A stretch of 64,000 nt of DNA, taken from positions 12,150,501 to 12,214,500 of the forward strand of contig NC_056550.1 of assembly GCF_910596095.1 (NCBI RefSeq). Reading direction: 5' to 3'. Source of the DNA: Thunnus maccoyii. Lineage: Eukaryota; Chordata; Actinopteri; Scombriformes; Scombridae. The notes under the pieces are model-generated. The model searched no databases and had not been told where the DNA came from. It worked only from the letters and a program-made list of their open reading frames with translations. Positions within the stretch are counted from its first letter, which is position 1. Each line of letters starts with the position of its first letter. Positions 10,869 through 22,673 of this stretch are shown here, in pieces. The position numbers and the translations under genes were made by a program.

Positions 10869-11305
10869 GGACATAAATAGCAACATAATCCTCCTTAAAA
10901 ATTATAGTAAAATTAAATTGTATAAAATTATATTTGAATTTACAAAATGTTTCAATTTCTCAAAAATACATTTGGGTATCAATAAAATATTTTTTTGTAC
11001 AAAAGTAGAAATGCATTATTTGAAACACTTGACATGTTTCATTAAATACAGAGACTTGAGTTGATTAAATGAGTGATAAAACTGCTATCATTAATAAACT
11101 GTTTAGATACAAGTGGGTTGGTGATGAATATTTATTAAATATTTAAATATTGGAATCAAGGCCTTGATTCTACCTCTTTGAAATGATAATTAAAAAGGAC
11201 ACTGAAATTATTATTTCAAGACAGTGTGAATAAAATAATATTAATAACAACTTCCTCTATTTAGCTCCAGTTTGTCACACATTCTTATGCTCTATATTTG
11301 ATTCT

Positions 11306-11344
11306 ATGCAAACTCAGTGATCTTCCTTGTTATGCAGTTATAAA
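11306..11344 (+). promoter_or_regulatory. Family B IGHV promoter
   Basis: Octamer variant ATGCAAAC at 11306-11313 is followed by TATAAA at 11339-11344, 74 bp before the leader ATG at 11418. It is one of the better octamer/TATA pairs in the window. Confidence 0.75.
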
Positions 11345-11417
11345 GATTTCTCATGAGACTGTCAGTGGAGGTGAAAGAGGATCAGAAACTCACATCTCTT
11401 CAGCTTCACCGTAAACC

Positions 11418-11835
11418 ATGTTCTCTGTAGCTCTGCTGCTGCTGTTGGCAGCTGGATCCTGTGAGTCTCTCTGGATTTGTCATAGTCATCAGTTCTTCTT
11501 TTGCAGTGTAACTTGATCATTTGTAACAAAACATTTTCTTCTTTTAACAGGTGTGAAGTGTGAACAGTTGACACAGCCAGCCTCAGTGACTGTGCAGCCA
11601 GGTCAAGGTCTGACCATCACCTGTCAGGTCTCTTATTCTCTTGGCAGCTATTACACACACTGGATCAGACAGCCTGCAGGGAAAGAACTGGAGTGGATGA
11701 GTTCTGACACAGATGTCAAAGATTCACTAAAGACCAAGTTCAGTGTCAACTTAGACTCTTCCAGCAACACAGTGACCCTAAATGGAAAGAATCTACAGCC
11801 TGAAGACACTGCTGTGTATTACTGTGCCAGACAAC
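11418..11835 (+). CDS. ighv: IGHV segment, family B, apparently functional
   Basis: Leader 11418-11460 (MFSVALLLLLAAGS) with donor GTGAGT. V exon 11551-11835 starts CVKCEQLTQPASVTVQPGQG, then LTITCQVSYSLGSYYTHWIRQPAGKELEWM and [22 protein letters not shown] 11836-11842, 23-bp spacer, consensus nonamer ACAAAAACC 11866-11874. It differs from the 21 gene at only a few residues, mostly around CDR1. The shared downstream flank shows both belong to duplicated B-A blocks. Confidence 0.93.
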
Positions 11836-12850
11836 CACAATAACACAAACCATCAGCAGACCTGAACAAAAACCTCTCAGGCAGCCACACATCCAACAGA
11901 CACTTACAGTAGAGGACAGATGCAGCTGTGTTTCTGTCTTCTGGAGACACAAACAAGCAACACATGTACAGTACAAAAATCACCTGCTAAATGTAAACAT
12001 CATATTTAGGACTGTGAGATTATGAAATTAAAACATTTAGAAGTTCAGTAATTAGTTACTCAGTACTTTAATCTTTCTCCCACCATTAATGGCTCACAGT
12101 AGATTCTGCATTTTCAAAAATGAAAAATGAACCATAAAACAAATTCAACTACAGTAACATGTGGTCTTTCTAAAGGCCTGCATCTGACAAAAGTTAATTT
12201 CTCTACAGTAACCTCAAGAGTTTTAATCAAGAGTTTAAAATCTAATCACAGCAGCATTACTGTAACACTCTTTCAGTGAATTAACCATTTATATGGTGAT
12301 ACTGATGACCATATAATGCTCTCAGTATGTTTGGCCTTTTGCTCCTTGCCAGACAGACGGATGAATATCAGAATATTTAAAGGCCCATATTGCTGTTTTT
12401 ACACCTCACATACTTTACATTAGTGCCTATTATTTAATTAATTCAATTATCTGCTCGTGTAAGTACAGTATGAACATAATTTTTGTTTGGATGATAATAC
12501 AGTTGTGAACAGTTTGCTGTGTGTTTTAGGAAACCCTGCATCTGTTAATTCAGAGTTGGCAACAAAATCAACATTTCATCTGTTATGTATGTGCTTCTAA
12601 TTATTATTACTTTTATTTTCAGATCAAAAGTCTGATTTCAAAAGACATCATGCATGAATCATAACCCATTTGGCTGGAAGCACAAATACAGTTTATACTG
12701 TAATTTTAACAGCCAACCAAAATGCTGGCCAAGTCCAGTCTAGTTGTTTCCTCCCTGTGAGGAGGAGTCAATGCAAAACCTTGATGTCTTCCACCTCTAC
12801 TTATCTGACTGCAGAGAGGATGACAGAGAACAGTGAACACACAGTTTAAC

Positions 12851-13294
12851 ATGATGGACTATAGGACAGGACTGTTGCTTTTAACTCTCTGCTGGGCAGG
12901 TGAAGATCTTCACTGATCTTGAGTTGAAGACATCATAAGAAAGTTTAAAACTTACTGCTAATAACTGTTTCCTTTTTTGTTTTGACAGGTGTTGATGGTC
13001 AGACTCTGACAGAATCTGAACCAACAGTTAAAAAGCCTGGAGAATCCCACAAACTGACCTGCACAACATCTGGATTCACATTCAGCAGCTATGCTATGGC
13101 CTGGATCAGACAGGCTCCCGGAAAAGGACTGGAGTGGATTGCTTATATCAACAGTGGTGGTGGTAGCAAATACTATTCTCAGTCAGTCCAAGGCCGGTTC
13201 ACCATCTCCAGAGACAACAGCAGAAAGCAGCTGTATCTGCAGATGAACAGTCTGAAGACTGACGATTCTGCTGTTTATTATTGTGCTCGAGACT
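12851..13294 (+). CDS. ighv: IGHV segment, family A, apparently functional
   Basis: Leader 12851-12899 ([17 protein letters not shown]). V exon 12989-13294 starts [20 protein letters not shown], with [54 protein letters not shown] and [22 protein letters not shown] 13295-13301, 22-bp spacer, ACAAAATCC 13324-13332. Octamer variant ATGCAAAA 12771-12778 with dyad. Partner of the 11418 gene in the B-A block. Confidence 0.94.
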
Positions 13295-14177
13295 CACAGT
13301 GACTGAGTTGGTTGAGCAGCTGTACAAAATCCTACAGTACTCATCATCTCTGGGCTGATAGACTCTGAGAAAGAACTATATTATATATTTAATCTTTTAT
13401 TGTTGATTTTGTTTTTTAATGAACTCATAACACAAAACAGCCAAGGACAGAACAATTATGTTGGTAAAATCATTGTTCAGGAACATTAATATCTGTATCA
13501 TATTTGAAATCTAATGTAGGTTACAATATAAGAGTGAAAAATAATGTTGCAGTTCTTGTAAAAAAACCCAAAAACAAACACTAGAGGGCAGTCACTATCA
13601 ACTATCTCTGTCAGTAAACTGAGACACTCAGGTCCACTTTTCTTGCTGATCTAAACTGAATGATGAACTGAATTAAAGGTCACATTCGTGAGTTTGCTTC
13701 AATACATCACACATAAAACATTTACACTAAAAAACACATCACACATTTTTACTCCCTCTTAATCACAAATGAACAAATATGAAAAAATGACTAAGAAAAG
13801 GAAAAAGAAACATTGAACAACATCTGTATTGTTGGTGTCTGTTCTTAACTCACTTTATCTCTCTCAGTCCAACACTACTCTCCTCCTCACTGAACTTTGC
13901 TCTTGATGTCTCTTACCTTTTAACACTGTGTCTCCAAAATTCTGCATGCACAATATATCCTTCACATCAGCCTTTGCAGTTGCAGACTCAGCTGAATTCC
14001 CATCATGACAGTTGTGCAACAAAGCACGTGAAAGTCACGTGACCTGCAGGGAAGATGGCCGCTTGATACTTTTGCTCCTGCCCTCTCCCCCTCTTTCTTT
14101 GCAAAAACTCCCTACCAAGTATTTGTAAGGCAAAAATTTGGTCTTTCATAAGTACTTCAGCATCCTGATGTCTAAAA

Positions 14178-15042
14178 ATGCTGCATACCAGATCTACTAA
14201 ACCAACAAATATCAACCTAAACAGCGACAACGAGCTTCCCTGTGGTGGACCTGAGGACGCTAGCAGTGAGTTAGCAGACATGATTGCAGCAACTATGGAG
14301 AAACAACGCTTCGAATCCCAGCTTTCCAGCCTGAACGAAAAGCTCGATGATATCAAGGCCAACCTGACCACCTGTACTAAGGATATACAGAAATTCCGTG
14401 TGGAGTGCAACGACCTTTCCAAAAGGATGACAGTAACTGAAAAAGATACAAAGCTTAACAGTGCTAACTGGCAGAGCTTTGAAGCCAAGCTAGCAGACCT
14501 AGAAGATCGGAGCCGGCGAGATAATCTACGTATTCTGGGGATACCTGAGGGAGCCGAAGGTGCTAATGCTATTCAGTTCATCTCTTCTAATCTTCCTCAG
14601 TCTGGGTGAGCAAACTGTTGAGATTATGAGATCACGTCATATCCCCCAATCCAGCAAGGTCAACTTGGATGGCCCTCGCACTATCATATGCAAGCTCCTG
14701 TGTTTCACAGACCGAGACAGGATCCTCACAGCAGCAAGACATACTCAGCTCATTCTTGGCGGTAAAGATATTCGCTTCACTGCGGACCACAGCCGCCACA
14801 CCATTGACCGACGCCGATGTTTCGCGCCTGCTACTGGCAACGCTAAGAAGATGGGTTTTCAAACCTTTCTCCTCTATCCAGCTAGGTTCAAACTGATCCG
14901 CGGCTCCCTACATCGCATCTTTGATTCTCACACAGATGCAGAAGACTTTCTAAAAGCTCAGGATCTTCAATGGTGGGCGCTTATATGGCCCTTGGCAAAA
15001 ACATTCAGTACTGGATCGTGTGACATCTATGGTCAATTTTGA
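14178..15042 (+). pseudogene. L1 ORF1 (RNA-binding protein), frameshifted
   Basis: The first frame (14178-14609) encodes a polar coiled-coil-like stretch (EKQRFESQLSSLNEKLDDIK) and then LEDRSRRDNLRILGIPEG, the hallmark start of the L1 ORF1p RRM domain. The C-terminal domain continues in another frame (about 14600-15042): PRTIICKLLCFTDRDRIL, FTADHSRHTIDRRR and LLYPARFKLI. In the L1 family this protein is a trimeric RNA chaperone that coats the element RNA. One frameshift near 14,600 separates the two halves. Confidence 0.88.
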
Positions 15043-15687
15043 CTGCTTATGTTGGAGGATCGCATAAGAGCCGGTCCACAGAACTATCCCTGTGAGGAAA
15101 CCCATTGTCTGGTATTTGCTATTTTCATTTCATTATTTACAAGTCCCTTTTTATGGGAAGATGTTTTATGTTTATATAGGCAATTTGTTATTTTCTGAGA
15201 TGCTATTAATATTGTAGCTTACTCCATCACATTTTCTTTTCTTTTTTTCCCTCCTTTTTTCATATGCTGTTCATGTAAAGCAATTTGCCTAAGCAAAACA
15301 ACAGCACTAATATCTATTAGGTAGTTATCCATCACGGCCTATTTGACAGCCACATTTGGCTTTTAATGGAATGGGCTTTTGCGCCAGGAATAGTAGCCCC
15401 CTTTCTCAGTGTCATGTGTCTACGAAATTTTTCCTCTTTTTTTCTGTTTTTTTTGCTATGGGGATAAGGTCTGTTTATTTTATTTTTGATTTTCTTTTTG
15501 GGTACTCCCCGCTAAGGGACTTTTTTGGGCAATGTGGCGCCCAGGGCTGGGAGGGTTATAGTTCTTATCTTTCTCATTATTACAACGATACTCAGGTGAC
15601 TGGACTTTTGTGTATGTTACTTATTTGTTTAGAATGGGGATGTCTTACATTGCTCTTTACTTCTGTTCAACTTAACTTAGTATCCCC

Positions 15688-18600
15688 ATGACTACTTTAC
15701 AGTTAGCCAGCTGGAATATCAAAGGTCTGAATAGCCCTATCCAACGCTCCGCTTATTTAGACCTTCTCCATAGGAAGCATATTGATATAGCTTTCATACA
15801 AGAGTCTCATCTGATAGCGGCCGACGTACATCGGTTTGCAGATAGATTTTATTATGTGGCTTCCTCAGCCTCTTTTGTTTGTAAGACCCGTGGTTCTTTA
15901 ATTGTTCTGAAACGCTCCCTATCTATAAATATTCTAGAGAAATTTGGTAGCATTGATGGGCAGTGATTAAAACTATTATCTCTGGACGTAAATTAGCGTT
16001 TATTTCTGTTTACGCCCCTAATAAATTTGACTAAGAATTTTTTCATAACCTAAGTGGGATACTTTCAGAACTCCAGGATTTTGTGTTAATCTTAGGAGGG
16101 GATATGAATGCTGCCTTAGACCCTAATTTAGATCGCTCAGTCTTACAGGATCATCGTTCTCATTCTCAAATATCAGCTTCAACCTCTTTGTCACATATGA
16201 TAGCAGAATTTAATTTACTAGATGCATATAGAGTGGTTAACCCTTCAGCTAGGCAGTATAGCTTTTTCTCCAATAGACATAGATCCTACTCGCGCATTGA
16301 CTATATTTTTATCTCCTCAGGAATCTCTGAAATATATGATGCAACAATGCTTCCCTCTCCTTTGTCTGACCACTCTATCCTATTGGTTAAACTTATTTTA
16401 TTAAATTCACTTGCTAAAGGGTCGCGCTGGCGATTCAACACCACTCCTTTGAAAAATATAGATTATTGTAAATATTTCAGGTGTGAAATTTGTGTCTGAG
16501 AACGCTGGTACTGGATGATCATCTGATATTTTGGTACGCATTAAAGGGGTGCATTAGGAACATTACCATATCTTTTGCCTCTCATCTTAATAAAACTCGA
16601 TTTAGTAAAATTCATGAATTGGAATCAAAGCTTTTTGAATTGGAAAAGCAACAACAGCTAACATTTTGTGAGATTAGAGACCAAGATATTCAGGTAACAC
16701 GCATAGAATTAGATTCTCTTCTTAGACGTAGAGCCGAATTTCTCATTCATAAAACTAGAAGAAATTATTATTTTAATGGCTCCAGACCTAGTCATCTTCT
16801 TGCTCAGAGATTGAGATATGACGACAAATTCTCCACTATTTCCGCTATCAAGTCCAGTCACTCGTATAAAATTGTTTCCAAACCCGAGGAAATAAATAGT
16901 GAATTTAGAAATTTTTATGCAAGGTTGTACTGTTCGGAAGTTACCCTAGACAGAGATAGATATGATCTTTTTTGTCAGAACCTGAATCTCCCGACCTTAA
17001 ATCAGGAGGAATCTGATCAACTACAGACCCCTATTTCCCTTGAGGAACTTGAAAATGCCACACAACTAATGAAAAGGGGCAAATCACCAGGTTGGGATGG
17101 TATTCCTCCTGAAGTTTACCTGGTGTTTTGGGACCGCTTAGGTAAATTTATGTTACAGATGATCACTACTTCTATTGATAGAGGATTTTTTAATAGCGAT
17201 ACTAACTCTGCCATTCTCACTGTTCTTTTAAAACCAAAGAAAGACACCACCCTTTGTAACAGTTATAGGCCCTTGTCAAGTTTGAATGCAGAAATTGAAA
17301 TATATGCCAAAGTGTTAGCCACCAGGCTTGAAACCCATATGACCAAACTTGTACATCATGATCAGTCTGGTTTTATTAAAACCTGTCAAGCGGCGGATAA
17401 CATACGTAGACTACTCCATGTGATCACCTTCTCTCAGGACATTCCCTCATTTTGTGCAGTCCTTTCTTTAGATGCTAAACAGGCTTTTGACCGCCTAGAA
17501 TGGGAATATTTATGGTATGTACTTGACAGATTTCGCTTGGGCCCAAATTACATTAAGATGATAAAAACGTTGTATGCTAATCCCCCCCCCCCCCCCCCCC
17601 CCCCCACCCCAGGGATACTGGGACAAGATTCACAGTCTCATCTCTAAATTTATTTGGAAGGGCAAGCGTCCTCGCCTTAAATTGACAACCCTGCAGCGTG
17701 GTAGACAGGAAGGAGGACTAGCCGTCCCTAACTTCAGGTTGTATTTTTGGTCTTTTGTGTTGCGCCCGTTATCAATCTGGTTAGACCCCAATGCTTCAGT
17801 CTCATGGCGGGCTCTTGAGGAAAACCTTGCCTCCCCACATCTCCTAAACTCTTCAAATCCAAGCTGGGCCCTATTATGTCTTTCCTTTTAACAACCTGGT
17901 ACTTTGTAGAAAAAGCAACTCACTCTCAGTTAAAGTGGCATAATCACAGTCCCATCTTTCATAATTATGCTCTTCTTACAGGAGGTACCCCGTTTTCATT
18001 TCCCCAATGGAGTAATAGAGGCATCCACTCATTGTCTGACATCTGTAATGAAGGTGGTCTCAGAACATTTAATGATTTGCGAATAACACATAACCTACGT
18101 GGCTTCTCCTTTTTCTTACAACTCAGAGCATCCATGCATGCTCATGGTGTTCCCTGGGGGCAACTTCTCTATACCCATGAACTCCATCTTTTATTTAATG
18201 TGGGAGTTCGGTCAAGTGGTTTAGTTTCCAAGGTCTATAACTTGTTACTGAATTCTTCATGTGGTCCTCTCACTGTTCACCAGGTGTGGGAAAGAGAGTT
18301 TGAACATCTCGGTGGTGAGATCAATTGGTTTACAGTTTGGGATAATCTGGACCGCACATCTAAAAATCCTAACCATAAACTTATTCATTTTAATTTTTTA
18401 CATAGATTTTATCTTACCCCTAGAAAATTCCATCTTATGAAACTCTCACCCTCTCCATTTTGTCATCTATGTACTCTAGGCTGTGTGGGCTCTTCTGTAC
18501 ATATGTACTGGGAGTTCCCTGGTGTGGCTGCATTTTGGAAAGTAGTAACTTCTGCATTATCTAATCTTCTGGGGGAGCATATTCCATGTTGCCCCAGATT

Positions 18601-18862
18601 GTTGATTCTGAATGATACTTCAACACTTAACCTGCCATCTACCAAATTTTTTATCTTATTTGTGGGTATTACTGCAGTGAAAAAAATGCTAGCTCTTAGA
18701 TGGAAACCTTTCCCTCATTCCCTCACCTATACTCAATGGATGATGTCTTTTCTAAGTATTTTATACATGGAACAATCCATAGCTAGAATACATGGAGCTA
18801 AAGAATCTACTGTCCAGTCATGGGCCTCTGCAATAGCAGAGGTTAAACAGATGTTGGTTTGA
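15688..18862 (+). pseudogene. L1 ORF2 (endonuclease / reverse transcriptase), broken and deleted
   Basis: APE-type endonuclease motifs: LASWNIKGLN near 15,706, QES near 15,808, GGDMNAALD near 16,095, SRIDYIF near 16,288 and SDHS near 16,365. The reverse transcriptase fingers and palm start with KSPGWDG near 17,086, [12 protein letters not shown] near 17,260 and [12 protein letters not shown] near 17,470. The frame stops at 15966, shifts near 16,490, and runs into a 24-C tract at 17582-17605. After it the sequence jumps to the C-terminal domain (FIWKGKRPRLKLTTLQR), so the YADD/FADD active site and roughly 300 residues are missing. The C-terminal Cys-containing region (FCHLCTLGCVGSSVHMYWEF) is at about 18,460-18,520. 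Confidence 0.88.
17582..17605 (+). repeat. Poly-C tract at the ORF2 deletion point
   Basis: An uninterrupted run of 24 C lies exactly where the LINE loses its reverse transcriptase core. It may be a real expanded homopolymer or an assembly scar. Confidence 0.9.
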
Positions 18863-18956
18863 ATATGTTTTCATGTGACATTATAAGATATGCAATTGTA
18901 AGTTGATGTAATGTTGTAATATTATGCATTTCTCCAGCATGTATCAATAAACTATT

Positions 18957-19010
18957 GTGGGTTGGGAGGGGAGGGAACTGGGCGCCACATGGGTGGGAGG
19001 GAGGGAGGGA
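18957..19010 (+). other. G-rich 3' UTR tracts of the L1 element (G-quadruplex-prone)
   Basis: Two clusters of G runs: GGGTTGGGAGGGGAGGGAAC followed by TGGG, and GGGTGGGAGGGAGGGAGGG. Both fit the four-run G-quadruplex pattern. A G-rich 3' UTR tract is also known from mammalian L1. Confidence 0.75.
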
Positions 19011-19599
19011 TTACCCTTTGTTAGCTACACGGTGATAAATATCTCAAACATCCAGTGCAATAATGGATTTTTCAGCAAACTAATTGAATAAGTATTACTT
19101 CAGTAAATGTTCAAGCAATTTCCTAACTGTTAAGTTGAAGGGTATCGGTATCAGTTTATTATCATGAATTATGAAGGTTTGTATTCAATCTGCTCATTTG
19201 AGAAAATGAACACAACTTTAGTTTATCTTAATTTCTTGAAAAATCCCTAGGAATTGTCTGCCCGGTTGTGAATTGTGATTTGACAGATAATTATTACTAG
19301 AGGACTTAACTGGAATGTTTCAAAACTGTTGCCCCCTTCTCGTTATAGTGGGATATATTATGTTATTATACTTCGTTATTTTGTGTTGTTATTGTAACAA
19401 AATCTGTTATGTTTTTTCTTTGGAACAAAAAACCATTGATAACAAAAAAATGACAGTTGTACAAAGCTTCTTCCTCTTGGCTCTCATTTCAGGTGAGTGA
19501 AGTCTTGAGCTTTGAATGACTGCTGGCTTCCTGTCATCTAAACTCTGTGTCTGTTTCAGCTGCTCAGGGCCAGTCCCTCACCCCTCACTTTATCCTGAA

Positions 19600-20440
19600 A
19601 CATTTAGTCATCTGATGGGAGCAGATCTTTAAATGTCTTTAAATAAGTCAATATCTCAAAATAACACTAATACTAATACTCATTTTTCTACTTGTAGCTG
19701 ACCAACAACCGAGAAAAACAAACACACAGCAGAAAAAAAACTATTTTATTTTATTTATATAGCCAAACAAAATGACAAATTATATAATTTCCTCAAAGGA
19801 CTTTTCAGTCTGTACAGCATACAACACCATTCATCCCTAAACCCTCAGTTTCAATAAGGAATTTCCTCAAACCAAAATATTACAAAAACAGTGTTGCATG
19901 AAGTAGTGCGACAAAAGCAACATAAAAAAACAACTCACAACAGATTGATTTCATTATTGGTCATGATCACAGTAACTGCAGTGGTATCTGATGCTCCTTC
20001 CATTTTCATTCCTTCAATTATCATTTATATCAGTTAATATCACTCATTGCCATCTTTGCTCAGTCACAGCTGCCTTCACTGCCCTTTGCCTTTCATGTAC
20101 TGTATGTACACTGAAATGTTCCTGTATATAATCACATTTTAATATGTATGTTGCAGTCCTCTGATGTTTCTGCTACTGACAGTAATTGTAGTAGGATATT
20201 CCTTAATAATTATCTGTTAACATTTTCTTTTCTGTTAATATGAAATGCAACAAATGTGAATTGGTAGAAGTTTGCTTGGAGTTTAATAGTTAAACAGCCT
20301 CTGTGAATCCACTGATGAGCCTGGAATAGTATGTGTTGGATTGCACATCTCACACATTATAATATGCTTTATTAAGGGAAATATTGATGTTACAATTTCC
20401 GAGTTTCAATAACTGAGAGTAAATTGCAATCCAGTTGTTT
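19600..20440. other. Intergenic flank between D and A genes
   Basis: No gene. It is the same flank as 4790-5640, 38,040-38,860 and 61,990-62,800, with a few small indels, and marks the D-A duplication unit. Confidence 0.7.
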
Positions 20441-20542
20441 CCTCCCTATGAGGAGGAGTCAATGCAAAACTTTAGAGGTCTTCCACCTCTACTTATCTGA
20501 CTGCAGAGAGGATGACAGAGAACAGTGGACACACAGTTTAAC

Positions 20543-20984
20543 ATGATGGACTATAGGACGTGACTGCTGCTTTTAACTATCTGCTGGGCAGGTGAAGACT
20601 TATTAGTTTTCATTTTAACTTCATCAAATCAAGTTATAAGCTTAATGCATGTAATTAATTTATTTTTTGTCTTGACAGGTGTTGATGGTCAGACTCTGAC
20701 AGAATCCGATCCAGTGATTAAAAAGCCTGGAGAATCCCACAAACTGACCTGTACAACATCTGGATTCACATTCAGCAGCTACTACATGAACTGGGTCAGG
20801 CAGGCTCCTGGAAAAGGACTGGAGTGGATTGCTGAAATCAGCAGTGATGGTAGTAGCAAATACTACTCTCAGTCAGTTCAAGGCCGGTTCACCATCTCCA
20901 GAGACAACAGCAGACAGCAGCTGTATCTGCAGATGAACAGTCTGAAGACTGAAGATTCTGCTGTTTATTATTGTGCTCGAGACT
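20543..20984 (+). pseudogene. IGHV segment, family A, stop codon in the leader
   Basis: The V exon (20679-20984) is fully open: [54 protein letters not shown] and [22 protein letters not shown] 20985-20991, 22-bp spacer, ACAAAATCC 21014-21022. Octamer variant 20462-20469. In the leader (20543-20591), however, codon 7 is TGA (20561-20563) where the siblings at 38968 and 62917 read GGA. It would rearrange and transcribe but could not make a secreted chain. It is easily misread as functional if only the V exon is examined. Confidence 0.88.
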
Positions 20985-21407
20985 CACAGTGACTGAGTTG
21001 GTTGAGCAGCTGTACAAAATCCTACAATAGTTCTCCGTACTAGGATGATAGATCACAACAACTATCTCATATGATTAATGTCTTCAGTTTAAGTAGTTCA
21101 AGAAAATTTTGTAATTCCTCTACTCCTATCCATCTTTGGAGAACAATGTGATATTTTTTGGGCCTTAAAGATACATTTTACAAGAGAAAACAATATTTCT
21201 AATAAGAGAAGTATATCACTTGGATATGTAAATCATATTAATAGACAGAGCTGTCTTCATTATTACCAAAGAGCTTAAATTAAGATGTCTGACACGAGAT
21301 TACGATCAGTTACAGTTTCTGGACTCAGTATTTGAACAAGACAGAAAAGTTTTTTGTTTGTTTTTTTTCCCCTTTATTTAGTGCAGAGTGTGAATAACAC
21401 AAATTGA

Positions 21408-21412
<5 letters not shown>

Positions 21413-21456
<44 letters not shown>
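21413..21456. repeat. (GT)n microsatellite followed by purine-rich tract
   Basis: About 22 GT units, then a GA-rich stretch to roughly 21,555. The purine tract also occurs at 40,040-40,130 without the long GT run. Confidence 0.95.
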
Positions 21457-21458
<2 letters not shown>

Positions 21459-22673
21459 GTGTTAGTGCATAAGGATATAGAGGGAAGAGAGCAGAGAGAA
21501 CGAAAGAGAAGAAGAAAGAGAAAGAAAGAAGAAAAAACAGAGAAGAAAAGAAATGGAAAGCTGCAGTGTTGTGGGGGATCTCTGGTTTGGAACCAGGGTG
21601 AGAGACAGAGTTTTATTTTATTTCATTTATTTTTGTATTTTTTTATTTTTATATTTTGAATGTGTTTTACACCCTTAGCTTAAAAGATAAGATGATCACT
21701 GAATTAAAACATTAGTTGTGCAGTTAAATGTTTTGTCTAAATGTTTAACCTGAGAGTTAATTATTAACAGTCTGATTATTTCAGCTTTTCTCAGTTTGCA
21801 GAATTAATATGAAATCAAAGTTTCAATACTCACTGAATATAAAACAGGATGTTTTGTTCGGTATCAATGAAGTTTCAAACTACTTCAGCAACAACATTAA
21901 ACTGTCAACATCGTCAGCTTATCTCACAGACACCCCACTAAAGATTGTTTTAAACTAATATAATTATCTTTTATAATTATCTTTTAAGGGAAACAAATAG
22001 TTTTATGCAGATCATCACACAGGTTTCAGTTCCTGAACATCTGTTCAGAGTCTCCAAGTTTGTCTGGGCTACATGTGACTTCAAACATCTGCAAAAACTG
22101 AAAACATTCAAACTTTTGTATTCAAAGCTCCAAACCTCCATCTAACCAGAACAAACTCAAGTCTTCATGCTATTTGAGTATTTCCCCTGTTACTTCACTG
22201 CAGTAATTAAATAGATATATACTGTACATACAGACACACAGTAAAATATTTGTCAAAAATTGATTTTTGATTTTTTTTTTACTTGAAAATATGTGTATCT
22301 TTCTTTTTCTTTTTTGTCTTCACTTCCTTTCTCACAGAGATTTAGAAAATATGAAATAAAATACAACAAAACAATACATTATTGTATACATTACATTACA
22401 ACATAATGTCGGCTGTAAAAATCTCTGTCAGAGAAAATTCTAATGTACTACATTAACCTGAAGTATCTTCATAAGCTTTATATGATTTTTAAAAATCAAA
22501 ATGATGAATGAACTCAGGTCTATATAAATGTTCTTTATAACAATGTAATTCAACAATAACTTTATTTGATTCAATTATTTCTTTCTACTTCAGTCTGGAT
22601 TTGAGAAGAAATGCTGATCTTTTCACCTTCAACAGAACCTATTTAAATGAAATGTAATAAATTATTGAACAAT

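Larger units (their letters stand above)
14026..19449 (+). mobile_element. L1-clade LINE, nearly full length, internally deleted
   Basis: A 5.4-kb non-LTR retrotransposon flanked by a target-site duplication (14005-14025 and 19450-19467, about 18 bp apart from a 3-bp difference) and ending in a short A-rich tail. The 5' UTR carries a YY1-like AAGATGGCCGC at 14052-14062. It has ORF1 (14178-15042, two frames), a T-rich spacer of about 645 bp, ORF2 (15688-18862, broken) and a 3' UTR with G-rich tracts (18957-19010). ORF2 lacks the catalytic centre of the reverse transcriptase, so the copy is dead. Its 5' end appears complete, which is uncommon for L1 copies. Confidence 0.92.
14005..19583 (+). 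pseudogene. Family D IGHV leader split by a LINE, with truncated V exon
   Basis: The family D leader starts at 14005 (ATGACAGTTGT) but is interrupted by an L1 LINE at 14026-19449. The target-site duplication regenerates a complete leader exon at 19450-19492 (MTVVQSFFLLALIS, donor GTGAGT) on the far side. The V exon starting at 19560 matches family D for only about 24 bp, then joins sequence that normally lies about 170 bp beyond the V gene, so the rest of V and the RSS are gone. The promoter also lacks the family octamer: about 50 bp is missing near 13,940. Confidence 0.88.

Noticed and set aside
14003-14862. Minus-strand frames over the LINE ORF1
   Set aside because: Antisense to a recognised L1 ORF1; no independent support.
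15356-15691. Possible extra protein between L1 ORF1 and ORF2
   Set aside because: Hydrophobic, T-rich translation in the inter-ORF spacer with no recognisable domain.
21408-21659. Open frame over the GT repeat and purine tract
   Set aside because: Low-complexity translation of a microsatellite.
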